A DNA stretch of 64,000 nucleotides from Glandiceps talaboti (taxonomy: Eukaryota; Hemichordata; Enteropneusta; Spengelidae), in contig NC_135565.1 in the NCBI RefSeq assembly GCF_964340395.1, forward strand, positions 16,315,709 through 16,379,708. Reading direction: 5' to 3'. Below, piece by piece: positions 22,901 to 32,700 of the stretch. The position numbers and the translations under genes were made by a program. The notes under the pieces are model-generated. The model made no database searches. It was not told the DNA's origin and saw nothing but the letters and a program-made list of their open reading frames with translations. Numbering within the stretch: position 1 is the stretch's first letter; every line of letters begins with the position of its first letter.

Positions 22901-24088
22901 TGTGTGCAGCGTTGCGTTACGTTGCATTGAACTGCATGGTGTGGTGTGGTGTGGTGTGGTGTGGTGTGTATTCTGCGGTTTGCTGCATTGCCTTGCTTTG
23001 CGTCGAGTTGCATTTAGTAGCGTTAACGTTGTATGGCATGATATTGTGCGTTTTAAAGAATGATGTGCAATCCCAAACTATATCTAGGTTTGACCTATTT
23101 TCTTGCACTTATTTCCTTCTCTTTCTCTACGTTGTTACTGAGTAAACATTCCGTTGTTTCAGCATCCCGACGTGGAAGTGTGATTTGGACGACCACTGCA
23201 CTTTACTGAAACTTTTGAATTTTAGTTTGAAAACTCTTATTCGTAAACATCCCATGCACAACTGAGATTCGCAGCATGATCACTGACCTTTGAGGCATGC
23301 TTATTTTATTAACTTCAGCGAAGTCAATATGGTGTACGTACACACATACAATAGTACACATATTAATATAAACAAAGGTTTCTTATTAGAGATATGTTAG
23401 TTACACAAAGCTCAGAGGCTTATCAACCGTGACGAAAGAGTGCATTTTGCAATTTTTAGTAGCAATAAGAGTTGTTACAGAAGGTATACATGATTCAACA
23501 TATTGACATGCTTGACAAGCATATTAACGACAAATTAACAAAACAATAGGGAACTTGCAATCCAGACTGAGCATGCTCAGACGCATAGGACTATGGGATT
23601 ATCTGTGGTTACGTAATACCTAATCTGTAGCTACTGATAAAAGTAACCTCCCACAATGGTTAGGGTGACTATGAATTGATTATTTGTGGTTACAAACAAT
23701 ATATCAACATTGATTACAATACTAATTGATTAGTATTTATTATCATATTTCCCATGATGCAACATTCAACATGGCGGGTTTGCAAGTTCCCTATTAAAGA
23801 TGGTGTCTAGTAACTCATACTTACGTGTATCCGACTTCTACCATTAGTATGAACTGTGTTATTGTTAACCATATCTACAATAGCTACCCCAAGATTGCAT
23901 CTAATACCGAATGATATACAGAATCCTATGGAGCTCAAAATTGCTAAAATATATCGTTTACTGGTTTTGCATACGGGAAGACAACGAAATTGCCGTTTCG
24001 GTTTCTCTTCTCCTTCATCGTATTGATCAATACTACCGTTGAGGGCGTCGTGATTTACTAGACACTTTTCGTCGTCTCCTTTCCTCAT
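13608..24088 (-). CDS. VGLUT: Vesicular glutamate transporter (SLC17A6/7/8-type), complete eleven-exon gene
   Basis: Proton-driven transporter of the major facilitator superfamily that fills synaptic vesicles with glutamate. Exons, 5' to 3': 24088-23825, 22751-22633, 22099-21985, 20887-20800, 19818-19732, 19212-19076, 18671-18522, 17999-17867, 17423-17313, 16694-16567, 13910-13608. They sum to 1635 bases, in phase at every junction: 544 residues, close to the 560-580 of vertebrate VGLUTs. Family blocks run in order: [17 protein letters not shown] (TM1), [83 protein letters not shown]. Charged residues that VGLUT studies link to transport are all present: R63, H103, R159, E166, R295. N76-N-T is a likely glycosylation site in the first luminal loop. 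Both tails are hydrophilic; the C-terminal tail is acidic, Pro/Tyr-rich and unlike vertebrate tails. All introns are GT-AG except intron 5 (GC-AG). Sialin and other SLC17 members are less likely because the FASGEKQ and [10 protein letters not shown] blocks are VGLUT-like. Confidence 0.96.
14107..14226. repeat. (CATA)n microsatellite, outer end of left arm
   Basis: About 120 bp of CATA units, interrupted near 14152-14166 by GTACGTGTACGTAC-like variants. Confidence 0.95.
14234..14420. repeat. Degenerate TTCGC-rich tract, left arm
   Basis: Dozens of TTCGC, ATCGC and CTTCGC words in irregular spacing, far richer in CpG than the surroundings. Its inverted counterpart is at 16215-16396. Confidence 0.75.
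16215..16396. repeat. Degenerate GCGAA-rich tract, right arm
   Basis: Reverse-complement counterpart of 14234-14420, with GCGAAGCGAAAGCGAAGC-like runs. The first 22 bases next to the microsatellite match closely; the rest matches only in word content. Confidence 0.75.
16405..16487. repeat. (ACAT)n microsatellite, outer end of right arm
   Basis: About 80 bp of ACAT units ending in GTACGTAC-type variants, mirroring the left arm. Confidence 0.95.
16567..16694 (-). CDS. VGLUT: VGLUT coding exon 10
   Basis: Residues 402-444: [20 protein letters not shown], the most conserved block of VGLUTs, then [20 protein letters not shown] and NE (TM11). I chose the acceptor CATGCTAG|GA over one 54 bases further upstream (TTCACAG) because only the former joins exon 9 in frame to give ISGFNVNH without an insertion. 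The donor is GAG|GTATGT. Confidence 0.95.
16985..17190. repeat. Foldback MITE family 1, partial copy in VGLUT intron 9
   Basis: Contains GTTTTCCAGAGTCATTTCATGA, GAACACCAAATTTAAT and CCCCATGGGAGTCAGCAGAC-like landmarks shared with the left half of the full copies. Outer ends are not preserved. Confidence 0.6.
17313..17423 (-). CDS. VGLUT: VGLUT coding exon 9
   Basis: Residues 365-401: [20 protein letters not shown] and [16 protein letters not shown] (TM9 and TM10). Acceptor TTGTAG|GT, donor TCAG|GTAAGA. Confidence 0.96.
17783..17826. repeat. (GTTT)n microsatellite in VGLUT intron 8
   Basis: About eleven GTTT units, about 35 bases downstream (in transcript direction) of the exon 8 donor. Confidence 0.95.
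17867..17999 (-). CDS. VGLUT: VGLUT coding exon 8
   Basis: Residues 321-364: [20 protein letters not shown] and [20 protein letters not shown] then NCG (TM8 and following loop). Acceptor TATAG|GTG, donor GGAG|GTAAGA. Its 5' part is duplicated in decayed form in the adjacent intron 7. Confidence 0.97.
18119..18270 (-). pseudogene. Decayed partial duplicate of VGLUT exon 8 and its upstream intron
   Basis: Bases 18119-18180 repeat exon 8 bases 17942-17999 with scattered substitutions. The match continues into the intron (shared ATTACCATGACAAC and CAAATGTT words), offset by about 180 bases. Read on the minus strand, the copy gives a short stop-free frame reading [17 protein letters not shown], against [17 protein letters not shown] in the real exon. 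It lacks the rest of exon 8 and its donor, so it is most likely a non-functional tandem duplication. A cryptic acceptor-like CAAG sits just before it. Confidence 0.7.
18370..18498. repeat. Minisatellite in VGLUT intron 7
   Basis: About three copies of a roughly 40-base unit built from CGTAAGCATTTGATGTG and CGTTACCATTAGATGTG. It ends about 20 bases before the exon 7 donor. Confidence 0.8.
18522..18671 (-). CDS. VGLUT: VGLUT coding exon 7
   Basis: Residues 271-320: [29 protein letters not shown] with R295 (TM7), and [13 protein letters not shown]. Acceptor TTGTAG|GG, donor GCT|GTAAGT; exactly 50 codons, phase 0 at both ends. Confidence 0.97.
19076..19212 (-). CDS. VGLUT: VGLUT coding exon 6
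   Basis: Residues 225-270: TM6 ([19 protein letters not shown]) and the start of the central cytosolic loop with [17 protein letters not shown]. Acceptor CCGTAG|GT, donor AAAG|GTAGAA (weaker than its neighbours), phase 0 end. Confidence 0.95.
19430..19560. repeat. Diverged hairpin-element copy in VGLUT intron 5
   Basis: Shares TAAGGGGTCTTGGCACTACGA-like sequence, TCACGAGTATTTTCTGAATG and GAAGAAAAATATTAGAGAAT with the palindromic element at 36189-36336. The left arm is largely lost. Confidence 0.55.
19732..19818 (-). CDS. VGLUT: VGLUT coding exon 5
   Basis: Encodes [18 protein letters not shown] and then [11 protein letters not shown] plus the first base of the next Gly (TM5 and start of TM6). 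The donor is non-canonical: TATG|GCAAGT. The next reading frame joins correctly only with this GC donor. Confidence 0.94.
20800..20887 (-). CDS. VGLUT: VGLUT coding exon 4
   Basis: Encodes [20 protein letters not shown] then SRLVTLSFS, the loop after TM4. Acceptor CTACAG|GG, donor TCAG|GTAAGT, leaving one base for the next codon. Confidence 0.96.
21573..21934. mobile_element. Foldback MITE family 1, full copy B in VGLUT intron 3
   Basis: About 360 bp that fold on themselves. The left half has AATCCACTCCAGGGAAATAA, TTTAGCTTCTGGAGAGCCAT and a GGTCCACTGTTGC centre; the right half has GGGGCAACAGTGGACC, TCATGAAATGACTTCAGAAC and CTTTATTTCTTGGAGTG. It has no open frame. It matches copy A (10937-11262) throughout. 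Confidence 0.85.
21985..22099 (-). CDS. VGLUT: VGLUT coding exon 3
   Basis: Completes R128 and encodes [10 protein letters not shown] to VRIVQGLVE, i.e. TM3 and TM4 with R159 and E166. Acceptor TTTCAG|A, donor GAG|GTAACT, phase 0 end. Confidence 0.96.
22633..22751 (-). CDS. VGLUT: VGLUT coding exon 2
   Basis: Residues 89-128, from [20 protein letters not shown] through TQIPGG to FPANR. It holds H103 in TM2. Acceptor TTAG|GTT, donor AG|GTAAGT; R128 is split across the junction. Confidence 0.96.
22830..23012. repeat. Degenerate pentanucleotide tract (GTGGT)n with TTGCG/TTGCA words
   Basis: A run of GTGGT units at 22940-22967 lies inside a broader imperfect stretch of GGTAT, GGTGT and TTGCR words in VGLUT intron 1. 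Stop-free frames here are composition artefacts. Confidence 0.85.
23545..23795 (+). mobile_element. MITE family 2, full copy B in VGLUT intron 1
   Basis: A 251-bp near-identical copy of the element at 9832-10080, with the same 16-bp inverted ends (AATAGGGAACTTGCAA). Its right end lies only 23 bases from the exon 1 donor hexamer (23819-23824). The high identity between the two copies suggests fairly recent activity. Confidence 0.85.
23825..24088 (-). CDS. VGLUT: VGLUT coding exon 1
   Basis: Residues 1-88: a hydrophilic acidic/basic cytosolic N-terminus (1-44), TM1 with [17 protein letters not shown], and the start of luminal loop 1 with the NNT sequon. It ends in phase 0 (CAC|GTAAGT). The ATG is preceded closely by TTGCAG, so a further 5' non-coding or alternative exon upstream is possible. 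Confidence 0.93.
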
Positions 24089-24926
24089 TATTCTGCAACG
24101 AATGAAAATATATATCGATCAGTATGTTTACACCTTATGATGATAATATACACAGTTGAAACAAAAATACTTCCATGATGAGTTATAACCACACAAACCG
24201 TTAATACACAACCTCCAAGGACACGAGCAAGAACAAATATATTCTATAACTATATCTGTGCGACTTCATGATGTTCGTTCAAAAGGTGCATGAACACGTC
24301 CTGCCATCATCACCATAGGGAACACCTGTTATAAATTCTCTTGCTACTGGCATCAAATCTCATGTGTAAAAAAAATGTACACTAATATCATTTTACCCGA
24401 GGTAGGAGCCAGGCGCACAAAATAACACACCTGAGTGTGATCACACCTTTGTCTTTACGACTTCTATTATTTTTGATGTTGTTATTTTCACTCATAAGGA
24501 AAGAGGTCAACCGACTCAGTGTTATGTAGCAAGCTGAAGTACGAACACAGGAGGGCGTAGTACACATTTACAGCAAAAAAGGTCGTTACGCCTGATACAT
24601 ATACATGATCGCTATAAAGGTAAGGAGTAGATATCTATGCGAATTGGTCCACCAAGATAGCAAATCGTACTAACTCCCAGGTATTGACGTCCAAGCACAA
24701 AACGTAATTAAAAATCTCGTTTACTCTTTGCTACGCAAAGGTTTCTGTTGAATTGGTTACAAAGTAGAAGTAGAGAGCGGGGTGTAATCTTTGAACATCA
24801 TACATGTGCTCTGGAAACCGGAACTACCCCCCCCCCCCCGCGCACTCCGGTCCACTCCCATGACTGGAATTTGGCATAATTTTGAGGGAGAGTGAGAACT
24901 ATCTCTTCACCACCAAATATTTGTAA

Positions 24927-24928
<2 letters not shown>

Positions 24929-25014
<86 letters not shown>
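24929..25014. repeat. (AT)n microsatellite
   Basis: About 43 uninterrupted AT units. Confidence 0.98.
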
Positions 25015-25018
<4 letters not shown>

Positions 25019-25203
25019 CTTGATAAGTCTTGTCAAAAAAATGAAGTATGCCAAAATGAGTCACGAAAATATTTAATTTGTTTGAATAATTTTGACGGGA
25101 AAGATCTTTAATAGCAATAAATCTAATATTGTTCACCGTTCCATTACTGTACACGGTGACTCCTGGGTTTTCCTTCACCGTATGAAGACACATAATGCAA
25201 ATT

Positions 25204-25458
25204 ACTGGATTTTTTTGGAATACTTTTTGGTTAATATTAGGCATTAAGCAGTACCTTAGGGATATCAAATCACTGCTAAGGGGGATGCCTTTTGATTTTT
25301 GACTCGGACTTGGTTTCCCTTCATTGTATAAAATTGATTCGAAAACTTAAAGCGCTTAGTACTGGCAAATTTTTTTGAATATTTTTTAGTTATTAGTACG
25401 TGATCGCAACACCCTAGAGGCGTTAAATCACAGCCGAGGGGACGTCTTTTGATTTTGC
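25204..25458. repeat. Diverged direct duplication, about 95 bp units 157 bp apart
   Basis: Unit 1 (25204-25302) and unit 2 (25361-25458) both start ACTGG, continue with a T-rich stretch and GGTTA/AGTTATTAG, then CACCCTAG- or TACCTTAGG-like words, a TCAAATCACTGCTAAGGGG / TTAAATCACAGCCGAGGGG block, and end in CTTTTGATTTT. Confidence 0.75.
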
Positions 25459-26524
25459 CTTATCGATTTATAGAAACCAGATAGATTGTCTAGAACTAGA
25501 CCAATCTATTTAAAAAGGGACTGAAATAGGGTTTGCAGCGATCGTTGTGAATGAATAGGGCGCCATAGTAAATAGAAAGAATTAAGTTGAGATCTTTGGA
25601 CGATTGAATGAACACCATTGGTAATGAAACGATTGGCGTGAAAGTGATGGCAGTCCATCAGCTGGGTAGCAATCGCTGTTCATATAATTGAAAACTATTC
25701 TAGGTGTGAACTTTAATATAGACACGTTGTCGCATACACGTCTACCTGTTCTCACTTTATACATTGAGGGTGGCATTCCACCTATCTACTCCATACATAC
25801 AAGTATAGGCAAACGTCTCCTTTTTGATTGTATGCACACTTGTCATTTTTAACTTACATGCCTCTTGTTGAGAGTAGACCGTTTCATTTGGAACAATCCC
25901 CTCCGGGGTTCCTTACACTGCATTACCTATACATAATTGTCGGTACAGTGTTGGGTTATCCATTCCAAAATCGTTCTACTTTGACAAGAGGGCATGCATT
26001 GATTGTTTTTGACGCTTTGCTGAGTATGCTAATGCGATTAAGGAGAAAGGTATTCTTGCAATACAAATCGAACAATCTACCGGTCTAGCGGTTTGCACTT
26101 ACCGTACCGAGTAGATATAGTTCGCATAAGACAATGTTTATTTATGCTATGCCTTACACACCATTCTGAAGACACATAGCGAAGTCACCATGTTATACAT
26201 CGTCGTAATACTAACATGACGTGAGCTAGCATAATCGTGGTACCTGTAACGTGGAATCCACACCGTTTTACGGTAACTTAAAGGAAATGCCAAGTAAAGA
26301 ACGGCATTAGGTTTCAGTATATACCCTTTAGTAAACCAGGCAATGATATGTCTGACATTATACGATTATAACACTAGTTTGATAGGCAGCAACAATGAGA
26401 CGTACTTGACCCCAGAGGGTACACCACAGCAGCTAATAACGGCATTTTCGTACACTTTGGATTCTGGGCATCTATTTAACGATTTTACGTTCACGATGGG
26501 AGTGCGCTTTACACCACATAGATA

Positions 26525-26645
26525 ACGCGCGATTGCTGCGAAACACCAAGTTGAAACTTGTTCCTCATTCATTGTTCTCTGACGGTTCTTGACATGTACA
26601 CGAATGGGCTCACGAGAGTCAGCAGATGTGGATATATGAGAATGG
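26525..26645. repeat. Foldback MITE family 1, probable eroded fragment
   Basis: GAAACACCAAGTTGAAACTTG, TTCATTGTTCT and GAGAGTCAGCAGA match the left half of the full copies in order, with much divergence. Confidence 0.4.
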
Positions 26646-26690
26646 AAATATTGAGGAATTTGAGTCAAACAAAGCAATGATCTTAATTTT

Positions 26691-26708
26691 CGGGGGAGGG
26701 GGGGGGAG
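26691..26708. repeat. G-rich run
   Basis: GGGGGAGGGGGGGGGAGGAG-like homopurine run. Similar G or C runs occur near 22300, 24827, 34603, 41950 and 54547. Confidence 0.8.
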
Positions 26709-27039
26709 GAGAAACAGTTGCCAATCCAACACAAATTGGGCCCAACCCTAAGAAAATACGATAATGTAGCACCATTGAGGTCACAGATAAGTTGGCCTCA
26801 ATTTGTCACAGACTATTGTAGTACAAAACATCATATACAAGTGTCACATGTCTGACATAGTGTATGGATAAGATGAGAGCTCTAGCCTGATTGTTTCAAT
26901 GATATTTATGTACTGTAGCTTTGCTAAGACGATCTAGGTGCCTCTTCGAATTTGGAACATTATAGTGACAAAGTCAGATATGTTAACATGTTCGACTCAG
27001 GACCGTTGTTATCATACTCATCGTACACTAACTCGTAAA

Positions 27040-27280
27040 GGCAGCCTACAAACCTGCCATCTTGAATAATGCATTGTGGGGGTATTATTGATAAATATGA
27101 ATAAATCACTTTAAATTAACTCATATTATTATAACCTCAAATGATCTAGGCTTGGTTACTCAGACCTTTACAGGAATGGCCTCCTTCCGATCACCCCAGC
27201 GTAGACATTACAACAACTACAAATTATCCCACAGTCCTTTGCATCTGCGCCTGCTCACTCTTGTGCAAGTGGGCTAATTA
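27040..27280 (-). mobile_element. MITE family 2, old copy C (inverted)
   Basis: Read on the minus strand it follows copies A and B: GCAAGAGTGAGCAGGCGCAG, AAAGGACTGTGGGATAATTTG and, at the other end, CCCACAATGCATTATTCAAG. The terminal repeats are degraded. It shares GGCTTGGTTACTCAG in its middle with copy D near 41905. Confidence 0.6.
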
Positions 27281-27654
27281 CACAACTTTACTTCAACAAA
27301 GATTTGACGACCACATAGTTGATGAGTTATGATACTGTCAGCTTATCTAGGTATATATCAATGTACAGAGGAAGTGACTAAGCAATTGTCTTTTTAACAC
27401 CTGTACCTTCTGGGAATCACGGCTTCTTTAATGTTTATTTAATCAGTCCCCAATACATTTAACATTGTATAGCGATCAATAAAAGAATTTGCCAGTATTA
27501 TATTAATATTAGAAGTGTACATACAACTTTTAAGAAATCGTTTTAGAAGTGAATAAATCCACGATGGATCTATACCATTATATATAGATCACACAACGGA
27601 CAAGCTAAGGAAAGGACTGTGATAGCACCAACAATAAAATACTTCACATTATAC

Positions 27655-27737
27655 ATGCATGCATGCATACATACATACATACATACATACATACATACAT
27701 ACATACATACATACATACATACATACATACATACATA
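27655..27737. repeat. (CATA)n microsatellite with (CATG)n start
   Basis: ATGC units at the left edge pass into about 18 CATA units. Confidence 0.97.
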
Positions 27738-27872
27738 GAAATTCATATGGAACTTATAAATCAGTCCGTATAAATAGCTGTTAAATCCGACGTTTCGAAT
27801 AAATATTCTTTTTCAAAGGAAAAATCGGCGAGATACAGAAATGTTAGGTTAAAACCTGAACATTTCTGAATA

Positions 27873-27927
27873 ATACATACATACATACATACATACATAC
27901 ATACATACATACATACATACACACACA

Positions 27928-27971
<44 letters not shown>

Positions 27972-27979
27972 CACACGCA

Positions 27980-28011
<32 letters not shown>

Positions 28012-28050
28012 CACACATACATACATACATACATACATACATACATACAT
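27873..28050. repeat. Compound microsatellite (CATA)n-(CGCA)n-(CA)n-(CGCA)n-(CA)n-(CATA)n
   Basis: A nearly symmetrical array: CATA blocks outside, CGCA and CA blocks alternating inside. It is stop-free on both strands for that reason only. Confidence 0.97.
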
Positions 28051-28130
28051 GGTGCATACTACTGAAATAAGCTATTGCAACACACAACACTAATACTCAG
28101 AATTAATATTATAGCGCCCTCATAATTAAA

Positions 28131-28790
28131 TATTGTCAACATTTTTGCATTTTCCAACTTGTTAACATCCTGGATATTCTGTATATCTGTTTCCTCTTCA
28201 CTGACATTTAACATTCAAGCTCATACAAGCTTTAAAAAAATGTGTGTTGTAAATTGAGTATACATTTCCTGTATTGTCCTATAACTTATCGCTATGATTT
28301 ACACTAATGAAAGTCCAAAATATTAAAGAATTCATTGCCAACAAATTGAATGACGAGTGAAACCCTGATCGTAAATTATAGTCCTTTTAGGGAACTAGTG
28401 ATGTGACTTTGTTATGTTATTGTTCCGCCATGGCAATAAAAACCTCCAGGGTGTCCCACATAACTATAATGTAGTGATAATTCCACGATACACATTTTAT
28501 TTTGAAAACAGTTAATTCATAGTTCTAAAAAGACATTTTCAAATGAGTCCCAAATCAACTATTCATCAGTGTGTAAGGTAAAAGAAAGTGAAGGCTTCAG
28601 AATTCATAAAATTTGATTTTGACAATAACCTTATATATGGCATAGCTATCGATGGAAAATTGGAATAATCAAATTGAGTTTTCTGTTGATGAAAAGGTAT
28701 TTATACATTGTAAAGCTAACAACACTAAATATATTTTCCTTAATGGTCTCTGTGTTCTAATTATTTGTCTACAGATGCACACACGCGAAA
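28131..28790. other. Spacer between microsatellites, nothing identified
   Basis: AT-rich sequence with no exon, repeat or RNA gene that I can support. Confidence 0.5.
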
Positions 28791-28794
28791 GAAT

Positions 28795-28924
28795 ATACAT
28801 ACATACATACATACATACATACATACATACATACATACATGCATGCATGCATGCATGCATGCATACATACATACATACATACATACATACATACATACAT
28901 ACATACATACATACATACATGCAT
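28795..28924. repeat. Compound microsatellite (CATA)n-(CATG)n-(CATA)n
   Basis: A central self-complementary CATGCATG block of about 28 bases flanked by CATA blocks on both sides. Confidence 0.97.
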
Positions 28925-29557
28925 GTAGTATGCTATACCTTTGGCATGGAAACGAGTGATTAGATACCATTGAATTTACTGAACAGTATGTCAAGAAAGA
29001 AACTTGCTCCCTAAGTACAACATGGACGTACACTATTGTAGGCTAGCCTAACATTGTTGACTACCGAGCATAGAATGATGTTGATATCATAAGATAATTT
29101 ACAATCTGTTGTACCGACACGTTGAATAAAAAATAACTACACTTCGACGAACTTAAAGATTTACATCTCGACAAGAAGGTCGTTCGCCTTGGTGCAGTTA
29201 ATTTGATCAGATCACCCTACCCAGGGAGACAATAAACATATCCAACAATGTGTTGCCTAGGTGACCACATCATCACATCAGGGAGACAAGATAAAATATT
29301 GACCAACGCGGAGTCAAATGTCTTTAATAGTAAATACACGAACAATAAAAAACCCAGACAAAACAGGACGCAGTGGAAATGAGACCTAATCATTGAATTG
29401 GCCAGACAGGAGTATATATTGCTATAACATTTGCTTATACTATCCTTTTTGTTCACCTTGAATTAGCTTCGTGTGTTTCACTTCACGAACTCTACATTCG
29501 AAATGATAACTAAAGAAACAAATCTATTATGATGGCAACTCAGCTGATGTGAGAATG

Positions 29558-29582
29558 TACATACATACATACATACATACAT

Positions 29583-29615
<33 letters not shown>

Positions 29616-29755
29616 TACATACATACATACATACATACATACATACATACATACATACATACATACACACACATACATACATACATACATACATACATAC
29701 ATACATACATACATACATACATACATGCATACATGCATGCATACATGTATACATT
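29558..29755. repeat. Compound microsatellite (CATA)n with CACA islands
   Basis: Almost 200 bp of CATA units with two short CACACA interruptions and CATG units at the right end. Confidence 0.97.
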
Positions 29756-32700
29756 CACGGTTTTTATGTGTTTGTCTGCAGTGTCTAAATTCTAAACGTA
29801 AATTGGTTAATGACGAACTTGCTGTCATGTTTGCTAAAAACCCAAAATAGAAAATCATCAGCTAATTAATTTCGAAGTAAATAGACTTTTAATATTATTA
29901 ATATTATAGCAATAGCTTGAAGTCAGTCACCGTGGTCTATTTACACCATTTTATTCACCGCCACTTCTTACTTATTCAGAAATGAACTTTCTGTGTTCAT
30001 ATTATGTATTGTGTTGTATCATTCACTTCACCTTGTTGTACATCAGTCTCTGAACCTATAGAAAATGACATATTATGGACTATCTTTGGACGTCAAAGCA
30101 CGATTCATTTTATACTAGGCATGTCACTTTTGTATATCTATATGTTGATACAAGGTTATAATTAATGGTAAGGCGAACACATTAGAATGTCCACAATGGA
30201 GTATTGAGGTCGCTTGACAATTTTGTCAGGAGTAGGTGGAAAAAAGGAGCTGAAATTGTCCCATAGGAATACCGCTAAAAGGTTGTCCTATGACCCCATG
30301 TCGTCCTCAAGGAAAAAGTGTCTTGGCGGGTCACTTTATATGAGCCTTTAGTTTCATATTTGAAACACATCTACAAGACAGCCTTCTGAAAATACTCCTA
30401 GATATGTAATTTCATTACAACCTACATGAATATGCAAACAATATAAATATTTAAGATGTTTACTACGCATGCGTGTTGCTCCATGTTTTTTATTAATATT
30501 TTTATGGCGAATTTACAAATTGGAACCAATCAATCAAAAGACTTTAAATAAAATTGCTTAAACAGAAGGCCAGTCTATGAAAGTGTAGTATTTTCTAAAA
30601 CTTTTCTTGTTCTGAAAAAAAATCTATTTCATGACTTTATAACCGTCATACACATTACGCGCCTACCAATAAACATTGAGTTGAAAATTGGCAAGGACCA
30701 ATGAATAACGTATCAATTCTGTTTTTCTCGGTATTACATGTAAATAAGGTAAAACTATGAGAAACCAGAGTTTATGAAAATGCATTTATTTCCTGCGAGG
30801 CTTTCCTCTTTAACCAGGAATTTGTCACAGTAGTAAAGGAAGATTTTAGGGAACACGAATGGATGTTTACGAGAATATTCAAACCAAGAGAGGCATAGTT
30901 TATTGTGTGATAATGTTATATTTCATGTACCTCCACATCATTCAGCCTACAATGTAATGTACCCCATTTCCCCAATAGTAAACTTACTGCCGACATTACA
31001 AATTGGCTGTAAATTTGCATAAATGACAAACAGTTTTAACTCAATAAATATCAGCCATATAAAACTGTACGAATTTCAACTTCTAATCAACCCCAGGGAT
31101 GATAGTGCAATCAGAATGGTCACGTGATTGTGTTTTTAGGAGACTACAAAATGGAAGTTGCATTTTCTACTGACAGCAATAAAGAAGATATGTGAAAGCG
31201 ACGTTTGTTATTTTAGCTGATGATAAATCGAAAAAGGACAATATTTTGCACTTAGCGGACATCGTAAACAACGGTAGTCTAGAAATTCGTCAACATTAAT
31301 TGAAGCTTGGGGACAAAGTACCCTGAACAAAAAAGTCTTCAAATCTCTCCACCTTTGACATGTGAAAGCTAGTTCATAAGAATAAAGTAAATGGGGGAAG
31401 GGGGGATGGGGTGTCACCGTCTTGTTTCAAGAAAATGGACGAATAGCGAGAACACAGTATTTGGCTGCCATATTGGGGGTAAAAACGGCTTTATTTTGAC
31501 ATAATTTCGAGCTCTATTTCAAAAACTTGCACGGTGACCCCTACTTTTTTCTTGACTTTTGACTGAGAATGGGTTTGAGTTTTCTTGTACAAAATAGCAG
31601 AAAGATTTTAAGGCTTCTGTTTTTGTGGTGTGTACTACAGTAAAGCTAATAGGAGGTTAAAGGTCATACTCTGTAGTCTATTTTTTTGTTTGATATTTAA
31701 CTAGCAATTATGCTATTCCAACCATTAAAATTATTATGGTTAGAAACTACCAGAGCTTTCACCAGGAATTTGTCTGTAATATTAATAGGCATTATACTGA
31801 ATTTCTGGGGTACCATTACATTCGGTAAATGCCACCTTCGGTTTCCAAGTCTCTTTGTGCACACTTAGCCACCCCAGGCTCTATAGCGATGATGTGTCGA
31901 CTTAGATTTACATCTGAATAAGTTTTATAGAGTGGTGTGTATGTATACCTTGTACGCTGATGTTAGCGGGAAATTATACTCCAGTGAAAGACTGGTTCAC
32001 TTTAAAAGTGTTATACACGTGGAATGCGAGTAAGAAAAAAACTATATCAGATAGAAGGAATACAATGGACACACAGGAAACATAAATTCACCTTCTATCT
32101 CATTTCGTTTGACTCACTTTAAGATTCAGTGAAGTAAATGACTGTGTGATGAATTGCCCCAACCAGTTAAATAGCCATTAATAAAATGGAAATAGCTAAT
32201 TTAGGATTGAACCATTATTAACAATTTTAAAGCTGCCCGAAATTTCAATATGACCAGAATGATAATTTGGCCCTCAGATATGTATGATAGTTTGATAAAA
32301 CTCTTAAATTTATCACCGTCTTTTATATCACCCATGTTACTCTCATTGTGAGTTTGATGACACGCTAAATAGTGTAATTTGGTCATTGCAATCTCTTGTT
32401 TCCTCATGATTTCACATCGTTCTGGCATTAACAGATTTAGTACCTAGACCTTTCCCGCTAGAAGTGGATAAGCAACATTTCTTGTTTTATTGTAAATTTT
32501 CTGCTCATTTCAACTTTATTTTCGATCTGAATCGTAAAATTAATCCCTATCTACGGATTGTTGCAAAAAGTTTGCTTTAAAATACTTATTTCGTACCATA
32601 AAATTCAGTAAAACTGGATTGCGAAAATGTTTGCATGTAGTGAAATGATGAAATTGGTTTTGACGTCACTGCAATGTACACGCGCACATCCTGTCAACCG

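Larger units (their letters stand above)
24089..27039. other. Upstream flank of VGLUT, no exon supported
   Basis: Should hold the VGLUT promoter and any 5' non-coding exon, but I can point to neither. It contains a C run at 24827-24839, a long (AT)n, a direct repeat at 25.2-25.46 kb and a MITE fragment near 26525, all listed separately. Confidence 0.5.

Noticed and set aside
22816-23145. 109-codon plus-strand frame in VGLUT intron 1
   Set aside because: It spans the GTGGT/TTGCG simple-repeat tract, antisense to the gene, with no homology.
24798-25268. 156-codon minus-strand frame
   Set aside because: The middle is an (AT)n tract reading as alternating Tyr-Ile; the flanks fall in the direct duplication and a C run.
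27873-29755. Regular repeat-spacer pattern that might suggest a CRISPR array
   Set aside because: The arrays are plain tandem tetranucleotides without unique spacers, and the genome is that of an animal.
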